Of a stretch of DNA of 64,000 nt, positions 14,616 to 26,270 are shown piece by piece (position 1 is the first letter of the stretch; every line of letters starts with the position of its first letter). The DNA is from Anaerolineae bacterium (GTDB lineage Bacteria; Chloroflexota; Anaerolineae; Aggregatilineales; Aggregatilineaceae). The notes beneath the pieces were generated by a model that ran no database searches, was not told the DNA's origin, and worked only from the letters and a program-made list of their open reading frames with translations. The position numbers and the translations under genes were made by a program. The stretch lies in assembly GCA_018432315.1 (NCBI GenBank), contig JAHDLB010000004.1:186001-250000 (forward strand), written 5' to 3'.

Positions 14616-15977
14616 ATGAATCCGTACGATTTCGTGGATGCAAACCGCAAAGACTTTATCGAGGAACTCAAAGAACTGCTGCGCATTCCCAGCATCAGCA
14701 CCATGTCGGAGCACAAAGGCGACGTCCGGCGGGCGGCGGAATGGCTGAAGGCGCACCTGGAATCGATCGGGATGGCGCGCGTCGCGCTGTACGAAACGCC
14801 CGGCAACCCGATCGTGTACGCCGAGTGGATGGAGGCCGGTGACGCGCCAACCGTCCTGATCTACGGGCATTATGACGTCCAGCCCGCCGACGACGCCGAC
14901 AACCTGTGGCTGAGCGATCCCTTCGAGCCGGAAGTGCGCGACGGCAGCCTGTACGCGCGCGGCGCAACCGACGACAAAGGCCAGACCTTCACCCAGATCA
15001 AGGCGATCCAGAGCTTGCTGGCGAACGGCCAGGTGCCGGTCAACGTCAAGTTCATCATCGAGGGCGAAGAGGAGAGCGGCTCGACCAACCTGTACCCGTT
15101 CGTGGAGCAGCACACCGACCTGCTGGCCGCCGACGTCGTGATCGTGTCCGACACCAGCATCCTCGGCCTGGATCGCCCGTCGATCGTGGTCGGGCTGCGC
15201 GGCATCGTCTCGCTGGAGATTGAGGTGCGCGGGCCGTCGTACGACCTGCACTCCGGCATGTACGGCGGCCTGGTCCAAAACCCCGCCCAGGCGCTGGTGC
15301 AAATCCTGGCGGCGATGCACGACGAGCACGGGCATATCATGGTGCCGGGCTTCTACGACAACGTGCGCGAGGTGGACGAGACCGAGCGCGCCGAGCTGGC
15401 GAAAGCGCCCTTCACGCTCGAACGCCTGCAGCGCGAGACGGGCGTCCGCGTGGCCTGGGGCGAGCCGGAATACGCCCCGCACGAGCGCATCGGCATTCGC
15501 CCCACGCTGGAGTTCAACGGGCTGGTCAGCGGCTGGACCGGCGAGGGCGGCAAGACCGTGCTGCCCGCCAAAGCGCTGGCAAAAGTGACCTGCCGCCTCG
15601 TGCCCGACCAGTCGCCCGACGAGATCTACCGCAAGATCCGCGATTACGTCGCGGCGATCACGCCGGAGACGGTCACCAGCGAGGTCCGCAAGCTGCACGA
15701 AGGCATGTGGGCCGTCGTCGATACCGAATCGGCGTACATGCAGGCGGCGGTGCGGGCGTATGAGTTCGGCTTCGGCAAGCGCCCGATCTTCATGCGCGAG
15801 GGCGGCTCGATCCCGATCGTCGGCACCTTCCAGCAGCACCTGGGCGCCCCGGTGATCCTGATGGGCTTCGGCCTGCCGGATGACGGGCTGCACGGGCCGA
15901 ACGAGAAATATTCGCTGCACTGCTTCGACCGCGGCATGAAGACGGCGATCAAGTTCTACGAAGAGCTGGGCGGCTGA
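14616..15977 (+). CDS. M20-family metallopeptidase (dipeptidase)
   Basis: A 453-aa di-zinc peptidase of the M20 (PepV/CPG2-like) family. YGHYDVQPADD carries the first metal ligand and catalytic Asp, YARGATDDKGQ the bridging Asp, EGEEESGS the general-base Glu pair and SDTS a further ligand. A dimerisation domain (about residues 195-350) is inserted, beginning RGIVSLEIEVRGPSYDLHSG. It probably hydrolyses cytosolic dipeptides. The start at 14616 has GAGGAG 7 nt upstream, rejecting the ATG at 14589. A TATAAT box lies at 14572-14577 and a terminator follows the stop. Confidence 0.9.
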   Translation: MNPYDFVDANRKDFIEELKELLRIPSISTMSEHKGDVRRAAEWLKAHLESIGMARVALYETPGNPIVYAEWMEAGDAPTVLIYGHYDVQPADDADNLWLSDPFEPEVRDGSLYARGATDDKGQTFTQIKAIQSLLANGQVPVNVKFIIEGEEESGSTNLYPFVEQHTDLLAADVVIVSDTSILGLDRPSIVVGLRGIVSLEIEVRGPSYDLHSGMYGGLVQNPAQALVQILAAMHDEHGHIMVPGFYDNVREVDETERAELAKAPFTLERLQRETGVRVAWGEPEYAPHERIGIRPTLEFNGLVSGWTGEGGKTVLPAKALAKVTCRLVPDQSPDEIYRKIRDYVAAITPETVTSEVRKLHEGMWAVVDTESAYMQAAVRAYEFGFGKRPIFMREGGSIPIVGTFQQHLGAPVILMGFGLPDDGLHGPNEKYSLHCFDRGMKTAIKFYEELGG

Positions 15978-15999
15978 GCCCGCTCGCACCGGCTGCTGC

Positions 16000-16034
16000 A
16001 CCCCGCGTCCCAACCCGGCACGTGGGGTGTTTTT
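16000..16034 (+). terminator. Terminator of the M20 peptidase gene
   Basis: ACCCCGCGT (16000-16008) pairs with ACGTGGGGT (16020-16028), followed by TGTTTTT. The loop contains CCCAACCCGGC, also present in the terminator at 17786-17819. Confidence 0.7.
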
Positions 16035-16113
16035 CGTCCGGCTGCGGGGGTCCGTGCCCGGCCCCGGCGCGGCCCGATGCCGGGGGAACGACCGGGCCCT
16101 GCTGCCGCTCCGT

Positions 16114-16142
16114 TTGCGAGCGAATCCCGCCGGGACTACAAT
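16114..16142 (+). promoter_or_regulatory. Promoter of the 16179 glycosyltransferase gene
   Basis: TTGCGA (16114-16119), 17-bp spacer, TACAAT (16137-16142). Confidence 0.7.
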
Positions 16143-16178
16143 GACCTTTTCCCGCGTCTCGCCCCCAAGGAGTGCGTC

Positions 16179-17774
16179 ATGCCGTCACGCGCCCAATTTG
16201 CCCTGCTCGTCGCGCTGCTGCTGGCCGGTTTCTTTCTGCGGGTGCACAATCCGGCAATCCAGGCGGCCTTCATCGACGAGTCGCGGCACATCGAGCGCGG
16301 GCAGATCGCCTACAGCCTTTCGACCAATCCCGTCGAGATTTTTCGCGGCAAGCTGCTGCTGTATTACTGGCTGGGTCTCTTCCAGCCAACCGGCCCCGGC
16401 GCCCTGGTTGTGTCGCGGCTGGCCGTGGCGATCGCCGCGCTGTTGAGCCACGCGGCCACGGTGGCGATGGCGCGGACCTGCTTCGGGCGGCGCGCGATGC
16501 TGCCCGCCGCGCTGTTTATGGTCGCGCTGCCCTACGACGTGTTCTACAGCCGGCTGGCCCTGGCCGACCCGCTGGCGACGGCGCTGGCAACCCTGACGGT
16601 GTGGCAGGCGGTGCTGCTGGCGCGCCATCCGACCCGGCGGCGCGGCGTCATCGTCGGGGAGCTGCTGGGCGCGACCACGCTGGCGAAACTGACCACAGCG
16701 GCTTTGCTCGCGATCCCGGTGATGGCGATCGCGCTGCTGGGCACGGTCCCGCTCGAGGGATGGACGCGCGCCGCGATCGACCGCTGGAACGCGGGCACCG
16801 CCCGGCGCTATGGCCCGGCGCTGAAAGCGATCAGCGCCGTGTACCTGGCGATGTGGGGCGTGATCGGCCTGCTGTCGCTCTATAGCTGGCGGTTTGGCAG
16901 TGGCCCGTTCATCTTCGCCTTCCGTCTGGTCGGCGTCCGCGACCAGACCGGCAGCAAGTGGCGGATCAAGCTCGACACGTTTTGGGACATCCTCACTCAC
17001 CTGGTATCCGCGCCGATGGTCGCTCTGTTGGTCGCGCTGGTGCTGCTGCTGCTCTGGAAGCGGCGCGCGACCACGGTGTACGTGCTGGGCTGGCTGGCGC
17101 TGGTGTGGGGGCCGAGCATGGTCTTCGGCATCCAGCCCGAGGCGCGCTACATGATGCTGGGCGGCCCGCCGCTGGCGATCCTGTTCGGCGGCGGGATGAT
17201 CCTGGCCGGCGACTGGCTGGCGGACCGCTGGCCGGCTGTCCCGCGCCGCGCGGTCACGGCGGCGCTGGTGCTCGTCGTCGTGGGCGCGTGGGGCGCCGGG
17301 TTCGCGCTGCCGTTCGCGCATGCCGCCATGACCGATCCGGAGGCGGTCGAGCTGCCCGAACTGGACGCCTACATCTTCTTCACCGGGCCGACCAACACCT
17401 GGGGCTTCCCCGAGGCGCTGGACGTCGCCGGGCAGATGTCCTCCGGCGGCGATCCGGTCCCCGTCGTGGGCGCGTTCGAGACGGTGGCGCACATGCACGG
17501 CTACTGCGAGATGTTCGCGCTGTACGTGCCGGAGGCGCTCGACTGGGCGTGCGTCTACCGGGAGAATGCGGACGGGGCCGCGATCCCGGAATCGCCCGCG
17601 GCGTGGCCGGAGCTGGCCGATCAACTGGCCCGGCGCCCGACAGCCACTGTGATCGCGAATGCCCTCGATCCGGACTCGCCGCCCGCCGATCCCGCCAGGA
17701 CGTGGACGCCGCTGCACACCATCGAACGGATGCCGGGCAACGTGCTGACCGTCTGGCGCGTGACGGCGAACTGA
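16179..17774 (+). CDS. GT-C membrane glycosyltransferase (PMT/ArnT-like)
   Basis: A 531-aa polytopic protein with about ten to eleven hydrophobic helices over residues 1-410 and a C-terminal soluble region of about 120 residues. Its first outer loop contains [11 protein letters not shown], an Asp-Glu pair like the catalytic motif of dolichol/undecaprenyl-phosphate-sugar-dependent glycosyltransferases. [16 protein letters not shown] further resembles the PMT_2/GT83 loop. Donor and acceptor are unknown. The start has an optimal AAGGAG site (16167-16172) and lies 37 bp after its promoter. Bounded by terminators on both sides, so monocistronic. Confidence 0.75.
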   Translation: MPSRAQFALLVALLLAGFFLRVHNPAIQAAFIDESRHIERGQIAYSLSTNPVEIFRGKLLLYYWLGLFQPTGPGALVVSRLAVAIAALLSHAATVAMARTCFGRRAMLPAALFMVALPYDVFYSRLALADPLATALATLTVWQAVLLARHPTRRRGVIVGELLGATTLAKLTTAALLAIPVMAIALLGTVPLEGWTRAAIDRWNAGTARRYGPALKAISAVYLAMWGVIGLLSLYSWRFGSGPFIFAFRLVGVRDQTGSKWRIKLDTFWDILTHLVSAPMVALLVALVLLLLWKRRATTVYVLGWLALVWGPSMVFGIQPEARYMMLGGPPLAILFGGGMILAGDWLADRWPAVPRRAVTAALVLVVVGAWGAGFALPFAHAAMTDPEAVELPELDAYIFFTGPTNTWGFPEALDVAGQMSSGGDPVPVVGAFETVAHMHGYCEMFALYVPEALDWACVYRENADGAAIPESPAAWPELADQLARRPTATVIANALDPDSPPADPARTWTPLHTIERMPGNVLTVWRVTAN

Positions 17775-17785
17775 TCACGCGCTGC

Positions 17786-17819
17786 GCCCCGCGCCCCAAC
17801 CCGGCGCGTGGGCTTTTTT
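17786..17819 (+). terminator. Terminator of the 16179 glycosyltransferase gene
   Basis: GCCCCGCGCC (17786-17795) pairs with GGCGCG and GGGC (17803-17813) with one bulged T, then TTTTTT (17814-17819). Confidence 0.8.
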
Positions 17820-17852
17820 GGTCCCAATAAATACGATTGAAAATAAAAAATT

Positions 17853-17861
17853 TGATATAAT
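17853..17861 (+). promoter_or_regulatory. Extended -10 promoter of acs
   Basis: TGATATAAT (17853-17861) is an extended -10 element (TG-N-TATAAT) inside an A/T-rich stretch unusual for this window; no -35 at standard spacing. Confidence 0.6.
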
Positions 17862-17901
17862 CGCGGTAACTTTTCACAGGGACTCAAGGGGAAAACTTTT
17901 C

Positions 17902-19800
<1,899 letters not shown>

Positions 19801-19826
19801 CGGCGAGGTGCCGCAGGTGAGGAATC

Positions 19827-19853
19827 AAAAACGGGAGCCAGCACGGCTCCCGT
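19827..19853 (-). terminator. Terminator of tRNA-Cys
   Basis: ACGGGAGCC/GGCTCCCGT (19853-19845 with 19839-19831) followed on the minus strand by a T-tract (19831-19827), 8 bp past the tRNA. It may also stop acs transcripts. Confidence 0.75.
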
Positions 19854-19860
19854 TGTGTGT

Positions 19861-19934
19861 TGGAGGCGACGGTGGGAATCGAACCCACGGTGAGGGTTTT
19901 GCAGACCCTTGCCTTGCCACTTGGCGACGTCGCC
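19861..19934 (-). tRNA. tRNA-Cys (anticodon GCA)
   Basis: A 74-nt cloverleaf on the minus strand. The acceptor stem is GGCGACG paired at its 3' side. The anticodon arm AGGGT-CTGCAAA-ACCCT exposes GCA. The T arm is GTGGG-TTCGATT-CCCAC. The encoded CCA is at 19863-19861. Confidence 0.95.
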
Positions 19935-19956
19935 CGGTAGGGTCCAACGTGTTGAG

Positions 19957-19985
19957 AGTATACACAAACCTCCGGCGGTTGACAA
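19957..19985 (-). promoter_or_regulatory. Promoter of tRNA-Cys
   Basis: Minus strand TTGTCA (19985-19980), 17-bp spacer, TATACT (19962-19957). Confidence 0.7.
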
Positions 19986-20001
19986 GGCTGTTTCGGCGGA
20001 T

Positions 20002-20547
20002 TCAGCCCCGCGCCAGCCACTCGTCGCGCAGGATGCCATAGGCGAACAAGTCGTAGCGCTGGCCGTCGCGCTGGACCATCTCGCGCAGCACGCCCTCGCG
20101 CGTGAAGCCCGCCCGCTCGTACGCCCGGATGGCCTGCTCGTTGTAGCTGAGCACGCTCAGCCCGACGCGGTGCAGGTTCAGCTCGCTGAAGGCGTAATTC
20201 AGGATCAGGCGCAGGGCGTCGCGGCCATAGCCCTTGCCCCTGTCTGCCGCGTTGCCAATGCCGATCGCCATCTCCGCCGACTGGTTGCGCCACTTGATGT
20301 TGAACAGCACGACGAACCCGATCAGCCGGTCGTCGTCCAGCGTGCGCAGGTGGAAATACGTGCTGGTCGCGCCGTCGTGGCCGGTGGCGAACGCGGCGAA
20401 CTGCGACGGCGGTTCGGGCCGCACCGGGTCGTCATCCAGCAGGCGCAGGTAAACGTCGTCCTGGGTCCAGCCGGCGAACACTTCGGCGTCTTCGGGCAGG
20501 GGGGCGGCCAGCCGCAGGCGCTCCCCGCGAAAAATGGGCGTGAACAT
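20002..20547 (-). CDS. GNAT-family N-acetyltransferase (RimJ/RimL-like)
   Basis: A 181-aa acetyltransferase of the Acetyltransf_3 (RimJ/RimL/SpeG) group. The acetyl-CoA-binding stretch is MAIGIGNAADRGKGYGRDAL; the hallmark C-terminal motifs are LHRVGLSVLSYNEQAIRAYE and AGFTREGVLREMVQRDGQ. It acetylates an amino group of an unknown small molecule or protein N terminus. AAGGAG precedes the start at 20547. Downstream of rpoD on the same strand but separated by a hairpin terminator. Confidence 0.85.
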   Translation of the reverse strand: MFTPIFRGERLRLAAPLPEDAEVFAGWTQDDVYLRLLDDDPVRPEPPSQFAAFATGHDGATSTYFHLRTLDDDRLIGFVVLFNIKWRNQSAEMAIGIGNAADRGKGYGRDALRLILNYAFSELNLHRVGLSVLSYNEQAIRAYERAGFTREGVLREMVQRDGQRYDLFAYGILRDEWLARG

Positions 20548-20578
20548 GGGCGTCTCCTTGTGGTGTCGTGCAAACGAA

Positions 20579-20605
20579 ATGACCAGGGCCTGCCGCCCTG
20601 GTCAT
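20579..20605 (-). terminator. Hairpin after rpoD
   Basis: An 11-bp perfect stem (ATGACCAGGGC at 20579-20589 with GCCCTGGTCAT at 20595-20605), 5-nt loop. The minus-strand downstream sequence is only moderately T-rich (ATTTCGTTTG), so termination may be partial. Confidence 0.55.
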
Positions 20606-20631
20606 CGAAATCGGTATGTGGTTGTGCGCGT

Positions 20632-21828
20632 CTAGCTCAGATAGTCCCGCAGGTTGTGGGCCAGGCGCGGGTGGCGCAGCCGGCGCAGCGCTTCCTTTTC
20701 CAGTTGGCGGATGCGCTCGCGGCTGAGGCCGAATTTGTTGGCGATCTCTTCCAGGGTGTGCGGCTCGCCGCCGCCCAGGCCAAACCGCAGCCGCAGGATA
20801 TGGCTCTGGCGCGGGGTCAGCTCGCTGAGCACCTCTTCGATCGTCTCTTGCAGCAGGTGCTGCGTGGCCGCCTCGACCGGGCTGGGCGAGTCCTGGTCTT
20901 CGATGAAATCGCCAAACTCGCTGTCGCCGTCGTCGCCCACCGGGCGCTCCAGCGCGATCGCGTGCTGGCTCGCGTCCATCATGCCGCGCACGCTCTCCGG
21001 CGGCAGTTCCATCTCGTGGGCGATCTCTTCCGGGGTGGGCCGGTGCCCCAATGTTTGCTCCAGCACTTGCGCCGTCCGGTACATTTGGCGGATGCGCTCG
21101 GTCATGTGGAGCGGGATGCGAATCGTGCGGGTCTTCTGGGCCAGCGCGCGGGTAATCGCCTGGCGAATCCACCAGGTGGCGTACGTGCTGAACCGGTTGC
21201 CGCGCTTGTAATCGTACTTGTCAACGGCGCGCATCAGGCCGACGTTGCCTTCCTGGATCAGATCGGGGAAGGGCAGCCCCTGGCCCATGTAGCGCTTGGC
21301 GATGCTGACCACCAGGCGGGTGTTGGCGCGGCCCAGGTGTTCGCGGGCGGCCTGCCCGTCGTCGATCAGCGCCTGCAAGCGGGCGTACTCGTCGCTGGCG
21401 GGGGCCACGCTGTCGATCAGCTCGACGGCGTCACGCCCGGCTTCAATGCGCTTGGCGAGTTCGATCTCTTCGCCCGCCGTCAGCAGCGGCTCCTGCGCCA
21501 TCTGCCGGAAGTAAAGCCCCACCGGGTCGTCCGCCGACACCGCGTTGATATCGCCGACACCGGGATCGGTGGCGGTTTCGTCGGCTGCGAATTCGGGGTC
21601 GTTGGGGTCCAGTTCGTCGTCGTGGTTGCTTTCTTCCTGGCGAAGCTCGATTCCCAGTTCGTCGAGTTCATCCAGGACTGCCTCTATGGCGTTGACATCA
21701 TCACTTTCTTCATCTAACAGCTCTAACACGTCCTCAAACGTTACATAGCCACGTTGGTCTGCGCGGTTCATGAGTTCCTGAATCACCTGAGCTCCGTTGC
21801 CTCCTGAGGTATTGCTGATCGGAACCAT
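20632..21828 (-). CDS. rpoD: RNA polymerase principal sigma factor (RpoD/SigA)
   Basis: A 398-aa group 1-like sigma-70. A short region 1.1-like N terminus (about residues 12-60) is followed by an acidic linker. Region 1.2 is DPVGLYFRQMAQEPLLTAGE, region 2 includes DLIQEGNVGLMRAVDKYDY and FSTYATWWIRQAITRA, and region 3 spans the HMTERIRQMYR area. Region 4 ends TLEEIANKFGLSRERIRQLE. It directs housekeeping transcription; a second SigA-like factor elsewhere cannot be excluded. The long AT-rich upstream region holds at least one TATAAT-type promoter. Confidence 0.95.
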   Translation of the reverse strand: MVPISNTSGGNGAQVIQELMNRADQRGYVTFEDVLELLDEESDDVNAIEAVLDELDELGIELRQEESNHDDELDPNDPEFAADETATDPGVGDINAVSADDPVGLYFRQMAQEPLLTAGEEIELAKRIEAGRDAVELIDSVAPASDEYARLQALIDDGQAAREHLGRANTRLVVSIAKRYMGQGLPFPDLIQEGNVGLMRAVDKYDYKRGNRFSTYATWWIRQAITRALAQKTRTIRIPLHMTERIRQMYRTAQVLEQTLGHRPTPEEIAHEMELPPESVRGMMDASQHAIALERPVGDDGDSEFGDFIEDQDSPSPVEAATQHLLQETIEEVLSELTPRQSHILRLRFGLGGGEPHTLEEIANKFGLSRERIRQLEKEALRRLRHPRLAHNLRDYLS

Positions 21829-22018
21829 TTTTTACCTTCGGTCCAGTCACCAAAACAGCACCGTATCAGCCTGTCAATAGGAGAACGTTCACAGATTATA
21901 TCATGAATTATAGTGGCTTGGAAGCCCTAGAGAGGAAACCCCATAATTGTATCCACATCTTTTCGATTAGTACAAAATTTGATCGGGACCGATCTGGTAA
22001 GGGGCGTTGAACATCGAC
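21829..22018 (-). promoter_or_regulatory. rpoD upstream region
   Basis: This 190-bp AT-rich gap has no ORF. On the minus strand TATAAT occurs at 21900-21895 (with TTCCAA at 21923-21918, 17-bp spacing) and again at 21912-21907. A perfect palindrome GATCGG-GA-CCGATC at 21981-21994 followed on the minus strand by AAATTTTG may terminate the upstream gene. Confidence 0.45.
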
Positions 22019-22585
22019 CTAACCCGGTCGCTTGCGCGCGGCGGCCTCAGATACATTACCCGTTTCCTCGCCATCCGGTTCACCCGCTGCCAGCGCCGAC
22101 AGCGGCACCCGCCGGTAAAACGCGCGCGCCGGCGCGCGGTTGATGTACCAGACCACGTACAGCGGCACGAGGATCAGGCCGGGCAGTTGGCAGCGCAACA
22201 ATCCCTGTGAGATCTCCTGCGCCTGCCCGCCGGCGATGGGATCGATGGGCGTGGTCCAGGTCTGGGCCACGCGGTAGAGCATGACCACCGCCGGGAACAG
22301 GACCACGACCATGAACACGTACCGGATCCACGCCGGGCGGCCCCACCACGCCAGCGCGCACATCACCAGCACGAGCCCGCCATAGGCCGCTTCGAGCTGG
22401 GTCCAGGTGTCGATGCCCACGCCGCCCATCACGAACGTCTCTTCGGTGGCCGCGTCGATCCGCCGCAGGAAATACACCTCCAGCAGCGGCATCACGCCGT
22501 ACAGCAGCGCGACGGCCACGATGGCGAGGGTGAGGCCGAGCGGGCGGTAGACTCGATCGCTGGCTGGGGATGCGGGGCGGGTCAT
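22019..22585 (-). CDS. Hypothetical integral membrane protein
   Basis: A 188-aa protein with four hydrophobic segments (about residues 16-36, 66-82, 86-106, 131-146) and a charged C-terminal tail of about 40 residues. No recognisable motif. It is probably cotranscribed with the DinB-like gene upstream (60-bp gap, same strand). The pair ends before the rpoD promoter region, possibly at the palindrome near 21981-21994. Confidence 0.55.
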   Translation of the reverse strand: MTRPASPASDRVYRPLGLTLAIVAVALLYGVMPLLEVYFLRRIDAATEETFVMGGVGIDTWTQLEAAYGGLVLVMCALAWWGRPAWIRYVFMVVVLFPAVVMLYRVAQTWTTPIDPIAGGQAQEISQGLLRCQLPGLILVPLYVVWYINRAPARAFYRRVPLSALAAGEPDGEETGNVSEAAARKRPG

Positions 22586-22645
22586 GCCGGTTGTCCTGAC
22601 GGGTACATGGCGGTCCTTCGCGGGTGGGCGGGCATGGCGGCGCGG

Positions 22646-23131
22646 CTAGATGCCCTGCTCCGCGCGCCAGGCGAGAATGTCGTCGGCGTGCTCTTCTTCG
22701 TGCCAGATCGCGTTTTCGGCCACCAGGTAACTGAGCGGCTCGCCTTCCATCCACGGCCAGATCCGGTTGTCCTCCAGCGTGCGCTCGTCCAGGGCCTCCA
22801 GCGCCAGGATCAGGTGCTTGTGCACGCCGTGGAAATCGTCGAGGATGGCCGCCAGCGGGCGCGATGCGTTGATGCGGTACTGCTCGGCGTTCCACTCGTC
22901 GATGTCTTCGATCTCGGCGATGCGCGGTGCGGCGCGTTTGTACTGGTCCAGGCGTGACAGCGTGGTGACCAGCTCGGCCTCCCACGCGACCAGGTGCGCC
23001 AGCACATCCTTGACCGACCAGATGCCCACGGCGCCCACCTGCAGCATGTGCTCGTCGGACAGCCCGTCGATGGCCTCTAGCAGCCTGGCGCGGGCTGCGC
23101 GTACATCGGCAATGACCTCACTCTTAGCCAT
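22646..23131 (-). CDS. DinB/DfsB-like four-helix protein
   Basis: A 161-aa protein of the DinB-like superfamily (ClbS/DfsB group by pattern). The diagnostic stretch is GIWSVKDVLAHLVAWEAE (first His) with a second helix ending AIWHEEEHADDILAW, supplying the other His ligands of a likely divalent-metal site. Family members act as thiol-dependent transferases or cyclopropane hydrolases; the substrate here is unknown. It is driven by a TTGAGT-18-TATAAT promoter and divergent from the Ca2+ ATPase gene. Confidence 0.75.
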   Translation of the reverse strand: MAKSEVIADVRAARARLLEAIDGLSDEHMLQVGAVGIWSVKDVLAHLVAWEAELVTTLSRLDQYKRAAPRIAEIEDIDEWNAEQYRINASRPLAAILDDFHGVHKHLILALEALDERTLEDNRIWPWMEGEPLSYLVAENAIWHEEEHADDILAWRAEQGI

Positions 23132-23183
23132 GCGCCCCTCGTGACTCGATTCGCGGTGACCGGTGACAGAACATCATCTGAGC

Positions 23184-23213
23184 ATTATAGCATTGTGCCG
23201 GTGCCAAACTCAA
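23184..23213 (-). promoter_or_regulatory. Promoter of the DinB-like gene
   Basis: Minus strand TTGAGT (23213-23208), 18-bp spacer, TATAAT (23189-23184). Confidence 0.65.
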
Positions 23214-23234
23214 CTGCGCGCCCATCGCGCTAAT

Positions 23235-23249
23235 CCCCAAAATTTGGGG
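23235..23249. promoter_or_regulatory. Perfect palindrome, possible operator
   Basis: CCCCAAA-A-TTTGGGG is a perfect 15-bp inverted repeat between the two divergent promoters (23184-23213 and 23278-23306). Its position suits a regulator-binding site; no regulator is identified. Confidence 0.35.
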
Positions 23250-23277
23250 GGTGACAAACGCCGCGATCTGCGTAGAG

Positions 23278-23306
23278 TTGCTCTTTCGATCGTCCTGCGC
23301 TATAAC
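23278..23306 (+). promoter_or_regulatory. Promoter of the Ca2+ ATPase gene
   Basis: TTGCTC (23278-23283), 17-bp spacer, TATAAC (23301-23306). It implies a 5' untranslated region of about 145 nt, in which I see no gene. Confidence 0.55.
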
Positions 23307-23456
23307 GCATCACTATGGGGCTGGTATCATTGGTTCGCCGCGCCTACCGACCCAGGGGCACACCATCCACCGCAGCTTCGATAGTTGATTTGCCATATAC
23401 GACATCTGGCGCAGTGAGTCCATTGCTGCGTTTGTGCTCTTGTCAGGAAAGGATGA

Positions 23457-26243
23457 ATGATGGCAACCGATAACTGGTATGCCTTAGCTGCCGAAGAAGT
23501 GCTGCAGCGGCTCGAAACCGACGCGGCCAACGGGCTGAGCGCCCAGGAAGTCGAGCGCCGGCGAACCGAGCACGGTACGAACGAACTCCCTCGCGAAGGC
23601 GGTACCCCTCCCTGGAGAATCCTGCTCAGCCAATTCACCGAAATCATGGTCATCGTGCTGGTGGCCGCCGCCGCGATCTCGGTGTTGATCGGCGACACCA
23701 AAGACGCGATCGTGATCATGGCGATCGTCGTGCTGAACGCCGCGCTGGGGTTCTTTCAGGAATACCAGGCCGAGCAGGCGCTGGCTTCGCTGAGTGAGAT
23801 GCAGACGCCGATCGTGCGCGTCCGGCGTGACGGGCACGTCCACGAGCTGAGCGCGGTGGAGCTGGTCCCCGGCGACATCGTGCTGCTCGAAGCGGGCGAC
23901 CGCATCCCCGCCGACGGGCGCCTGATTGAGGCGGTGAACCTGCAGATCGACGAGGCCGCCCTGACCGGCGAATCGTCGGCGGTCGAGAAGAACACCGGCG
24001 CGATGGACGGGGGCGACTCGCCGCCGTCGCTGGCCGACCGCACGAACGTCGCCTACATGGGCACGGCGGTGACGTACGGGCGCGGCCTGCTGGCCGTGAC
24101 CGGCACCGGCCTCAAGACCCAGTTGGGCAACATCGCGGCCATGCTTCAGCAGGTGGAAAAAGGCCGCACGCCCCTGCAGGAACGGCTGGAAAAGGTGGGG
24201 TACATCCTGGCGGGCGCGGCGCTGGCGGTGTGCGTGCTGGTGTTCGTCGTCGGCGTGGCGCGCGGCGAGGATTCCGAGCAGATGCTGCTGACGGCGATCA
24301 GCTTGGCGGTGGCGGCCATTCCCGAGGGCCTGCCCGCCGTGATCACGATCGCGCTGGCGCTGGGCGCCCGGCGCATGATCAAGCGGCGCGCGCTGATCCG
24401 CAAGCTGCCGGCGGTCGAGACGCTGGGCTCGGTGTCCGTGATCTGCTCGGACAAGACGGGCACGCTGACCCGCAACGAGATGACCGCGACCCTGCTGGCG
24501 CTGCCCGGACGGCCCGACGTCGCGGTGCGCGGCGTGGGGTACGAGCCGGTCGGCAATTTCTACGAGGGCAAACGCCAGATCAATCCCGTCAACGACGATG
24601 TGCTGGCGCGCATTCTCAAGGCGGCGGCGCTGAACACCGACGCCTATCTCGAACGTTCCGAAGAGGAGGACGGCGTCTGGACGGTCGTCGGTGACACGAC
24701 CGAAGGCGCGCTGCTGGTGCTGGCGCAAAAAGCCGGCTGGAGCCGCTCGGCGCTGGAAGACGACCTGCCGCGCGTGGCCGAACTGCCGTTTTCGTCCGAG
24801 CGCAAGGCGATGACCACCATCCACGAGCCGCGCGGGCGCTTCGCGGCGGCCCTGTTCGAGAACGCTAAGTTCGTCTCGTTCACCAAAGGCGCGCCCGACC
24901 AACTGGTGAGGTGGGCCTCGCAGGAAACGCTGCCCGACGGCCCGGCCCCGCTCACCGACGAGCGCCGCGACGCCTGGCGCCGGCAGATCGACAAGATGGC
25001 GGCGGAAGGGCTGCGCGTGCTCGGCCTGGGCTACCGCGCCCTGGACGCCATCCCCGGCGAGATGGACCCCGAGCACCTGGAGCGCGACCTGACGCTGCTG
25101 GGCCTGGTCGGGATCGTGGACCCGCCGCGCACCGAGGCCAGGGAAGCGGTCAAGGTGGCGGAGACGGCGGGTATCCGCACCGTGATGATCACCGGCGATC
25201 ACAAGATGACGGCGGTCGCCATCGCCAAGCAGTTGGGCATCATGGCCCAGGACGGCAACGCCCTGACCGGCGTCGAGCTGGACAGGCTGAGCGCGGACGA
25301 GCTGCGCGGCGTGGTGCTCGACACGTCCGTCTACGCGCGCGTGTCGCCGGAGCACAAGCTGCGCGTGGTCGAAGCCCTGCAATCGCACGGCCAGATCGTC
25401 GCCATGACCGGCGACGGCGTGAACGACGCCCCGGCGCTCAAGCAGGCCGATATCGGCGTGGCGATGGGTATCACCGGGACGGACGTCAGCCAGGGCGCGG
25501 CGGACATGGTGCTCACCGACGACAACTTCGCGAGCATCGTCGCGGCGGTGGAAGAGGGCCGCACGATTTTCGACAACATCCGCAAATTCATTCGCTACCT
25601 GCTGAGCACGAACGCCGGCGAGATCGTGTCGATGTTCGCCGCGCTGGTGATCGGCCTGCGCGTGCCGCTGCTCGCCATCCAGATTCTGTGGATCAACCTG
25701 GTGACGGATGGCCTGCCCGCGATCGCGCTGGGCTTCGAGCCCAGCGAGCCGGACGTCATGAAACGCAAGCCGCGCCCGCCCAAAGAGAGCATCTTCGCGC
25801 AGGGGGTCGGCTTCCACGTGCTGTGGGTCGGGCTGTGGATCGGCGTGTGCACGCTGATCGGGTACGTGTGGGCGCTTAACCGTCACGGCGGCGAGCTGTT
25901 CGACCCGACCGAGGACGCGCTGCTCGTCGCCCGGACGGTCGGCTTCAGCGTCCTGGCGCTCTCGCAGGTGTTCGAGGTTTCCGCCATTCACGCGGGGGAT
26001 GCGTCGTTTCTGCGGGCGCCGCTGGCGCGCAACAAACTGCTGTGGGTCGCGGTGATGCTGACCGGCGTGCTGCAAATGGTGGTGATCTACGCGCCGTTCG
26101 CCCAGAACATTCTGGACACGACCTCGCTGGATGCCGTCGAGCTGGTCGTTGCGTGGCTCCTGGCGGGCTCGCTCTTCCCGGCGGTCGAAATCGAGAAGTA
26201 CCTCCGCCGCCGGCGCCGCCGCAAGAACGGCGAGCCGATCTAG
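23457..26243 (+). CDS. SERCA-type Ca2+-transporting P-type ATPase
   Basis: A 928-aa P2A-type ATPase that exports Ca2+ at the expense of ATP. TGES (170-173) and the phosphorylation motif DKTGTLT (starting D332) are present, as is GDGVNDAP (652-659). Transport residues match SERCA: PEGLPA in helix 4 (from P289), NAGE in helix 5 (N719, E722) and NLVTDGLP in helix 6 (N747, T750, D751), favouring Ca2+ over Mn2+ or Na+. The cation N-domain opens the protein. Two adjacent ATGs (23457, 23460) follow AGGAAAGG; either may be used. A strong terminator follows the stop. Confidence 0.92.
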   Translation: MMATDNWYALAAEEVLQRLETDAANGLSAQEVERRRTEHGTNELPREGGTPPWRILLSQFTEIMVIVLVAAAAISVLIGDTKDAIVIMAIVVLNAALGFFQEYQAEQALASLSEMQTPIVRVRRDGHVHELSAVELVPGDIVLLEAGDRIPADGRLIEAVNLQIDEAALTGESSAVEKNTGAMDGGDSPPSLADRTNVAYMGTAVTYGRGLLAVTGTGLKTQLGNIAAMLQQVEKGRTPLQERLEKVGYILAGAALAVCVLVFVVGVARGEDSEQMLLTAISLAVAAIPEGLPAVITIALALGARRMIKRRALIRKLPAVETLGSVSVICSDKTGTLTRNEMTATLLALPGRPDVAVRGVGYEPVGNFYEGKRQINPVNDDVLARILKAAALNTDAYLERSEEEDGVWTVVGDTTEGALLVLAQKAGWSRSALEDDLPRVAELPFSSERKAMTTIHEPRGRFAAALFENAKFVSFTKGAPDQLVRWASQETLPDGPAPLTDERRDAWRRQIDKMAAEGLRVLGLGYRALDAIPGEMDPEHLERDLTLLGLVGIVDPPRTEAREAVKVAETAGIRTVMITGDHKMTAVAIAKQLGIMAQDGNALTGVELDRLSADELRGVVLDTSVYARVSPEHKLRVVEALQSHGQIVAMTGDGVNDAPALKQADIGVAMGITGTDVSQGAADMVLTDDNFASIVAAVEEGRTIFDNIRKFIRYLLSTNAGEIVSMFAALVIGLRVPLLAIQILWINLVTDGLPAIALGFEPSEPDVMKRKPRPPKESIFAQGVGFHVLWVGLWIGVCTLIGYVWALNRHGGELFDPTEDALLVARTVGFSVLALSQVFEVSAIHAGDASFLRAPLARNKLLWVAVMLTGVLQMVVIYAPFAQNILDTTSLDAVELVVAWLLAGSLFPAVEIEKYLRRRRRRKNGEPI

Positions 26244-26270
26244 CGCCTTTTCACGTCACGCATAACAACG

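Noticed and set aside
23484-26075. 863-codon open frame antisense to the Ca2+ ATPase gene
   Set aside because: No domain, shadow composition; the sense frame is an intact P-type ATPase.
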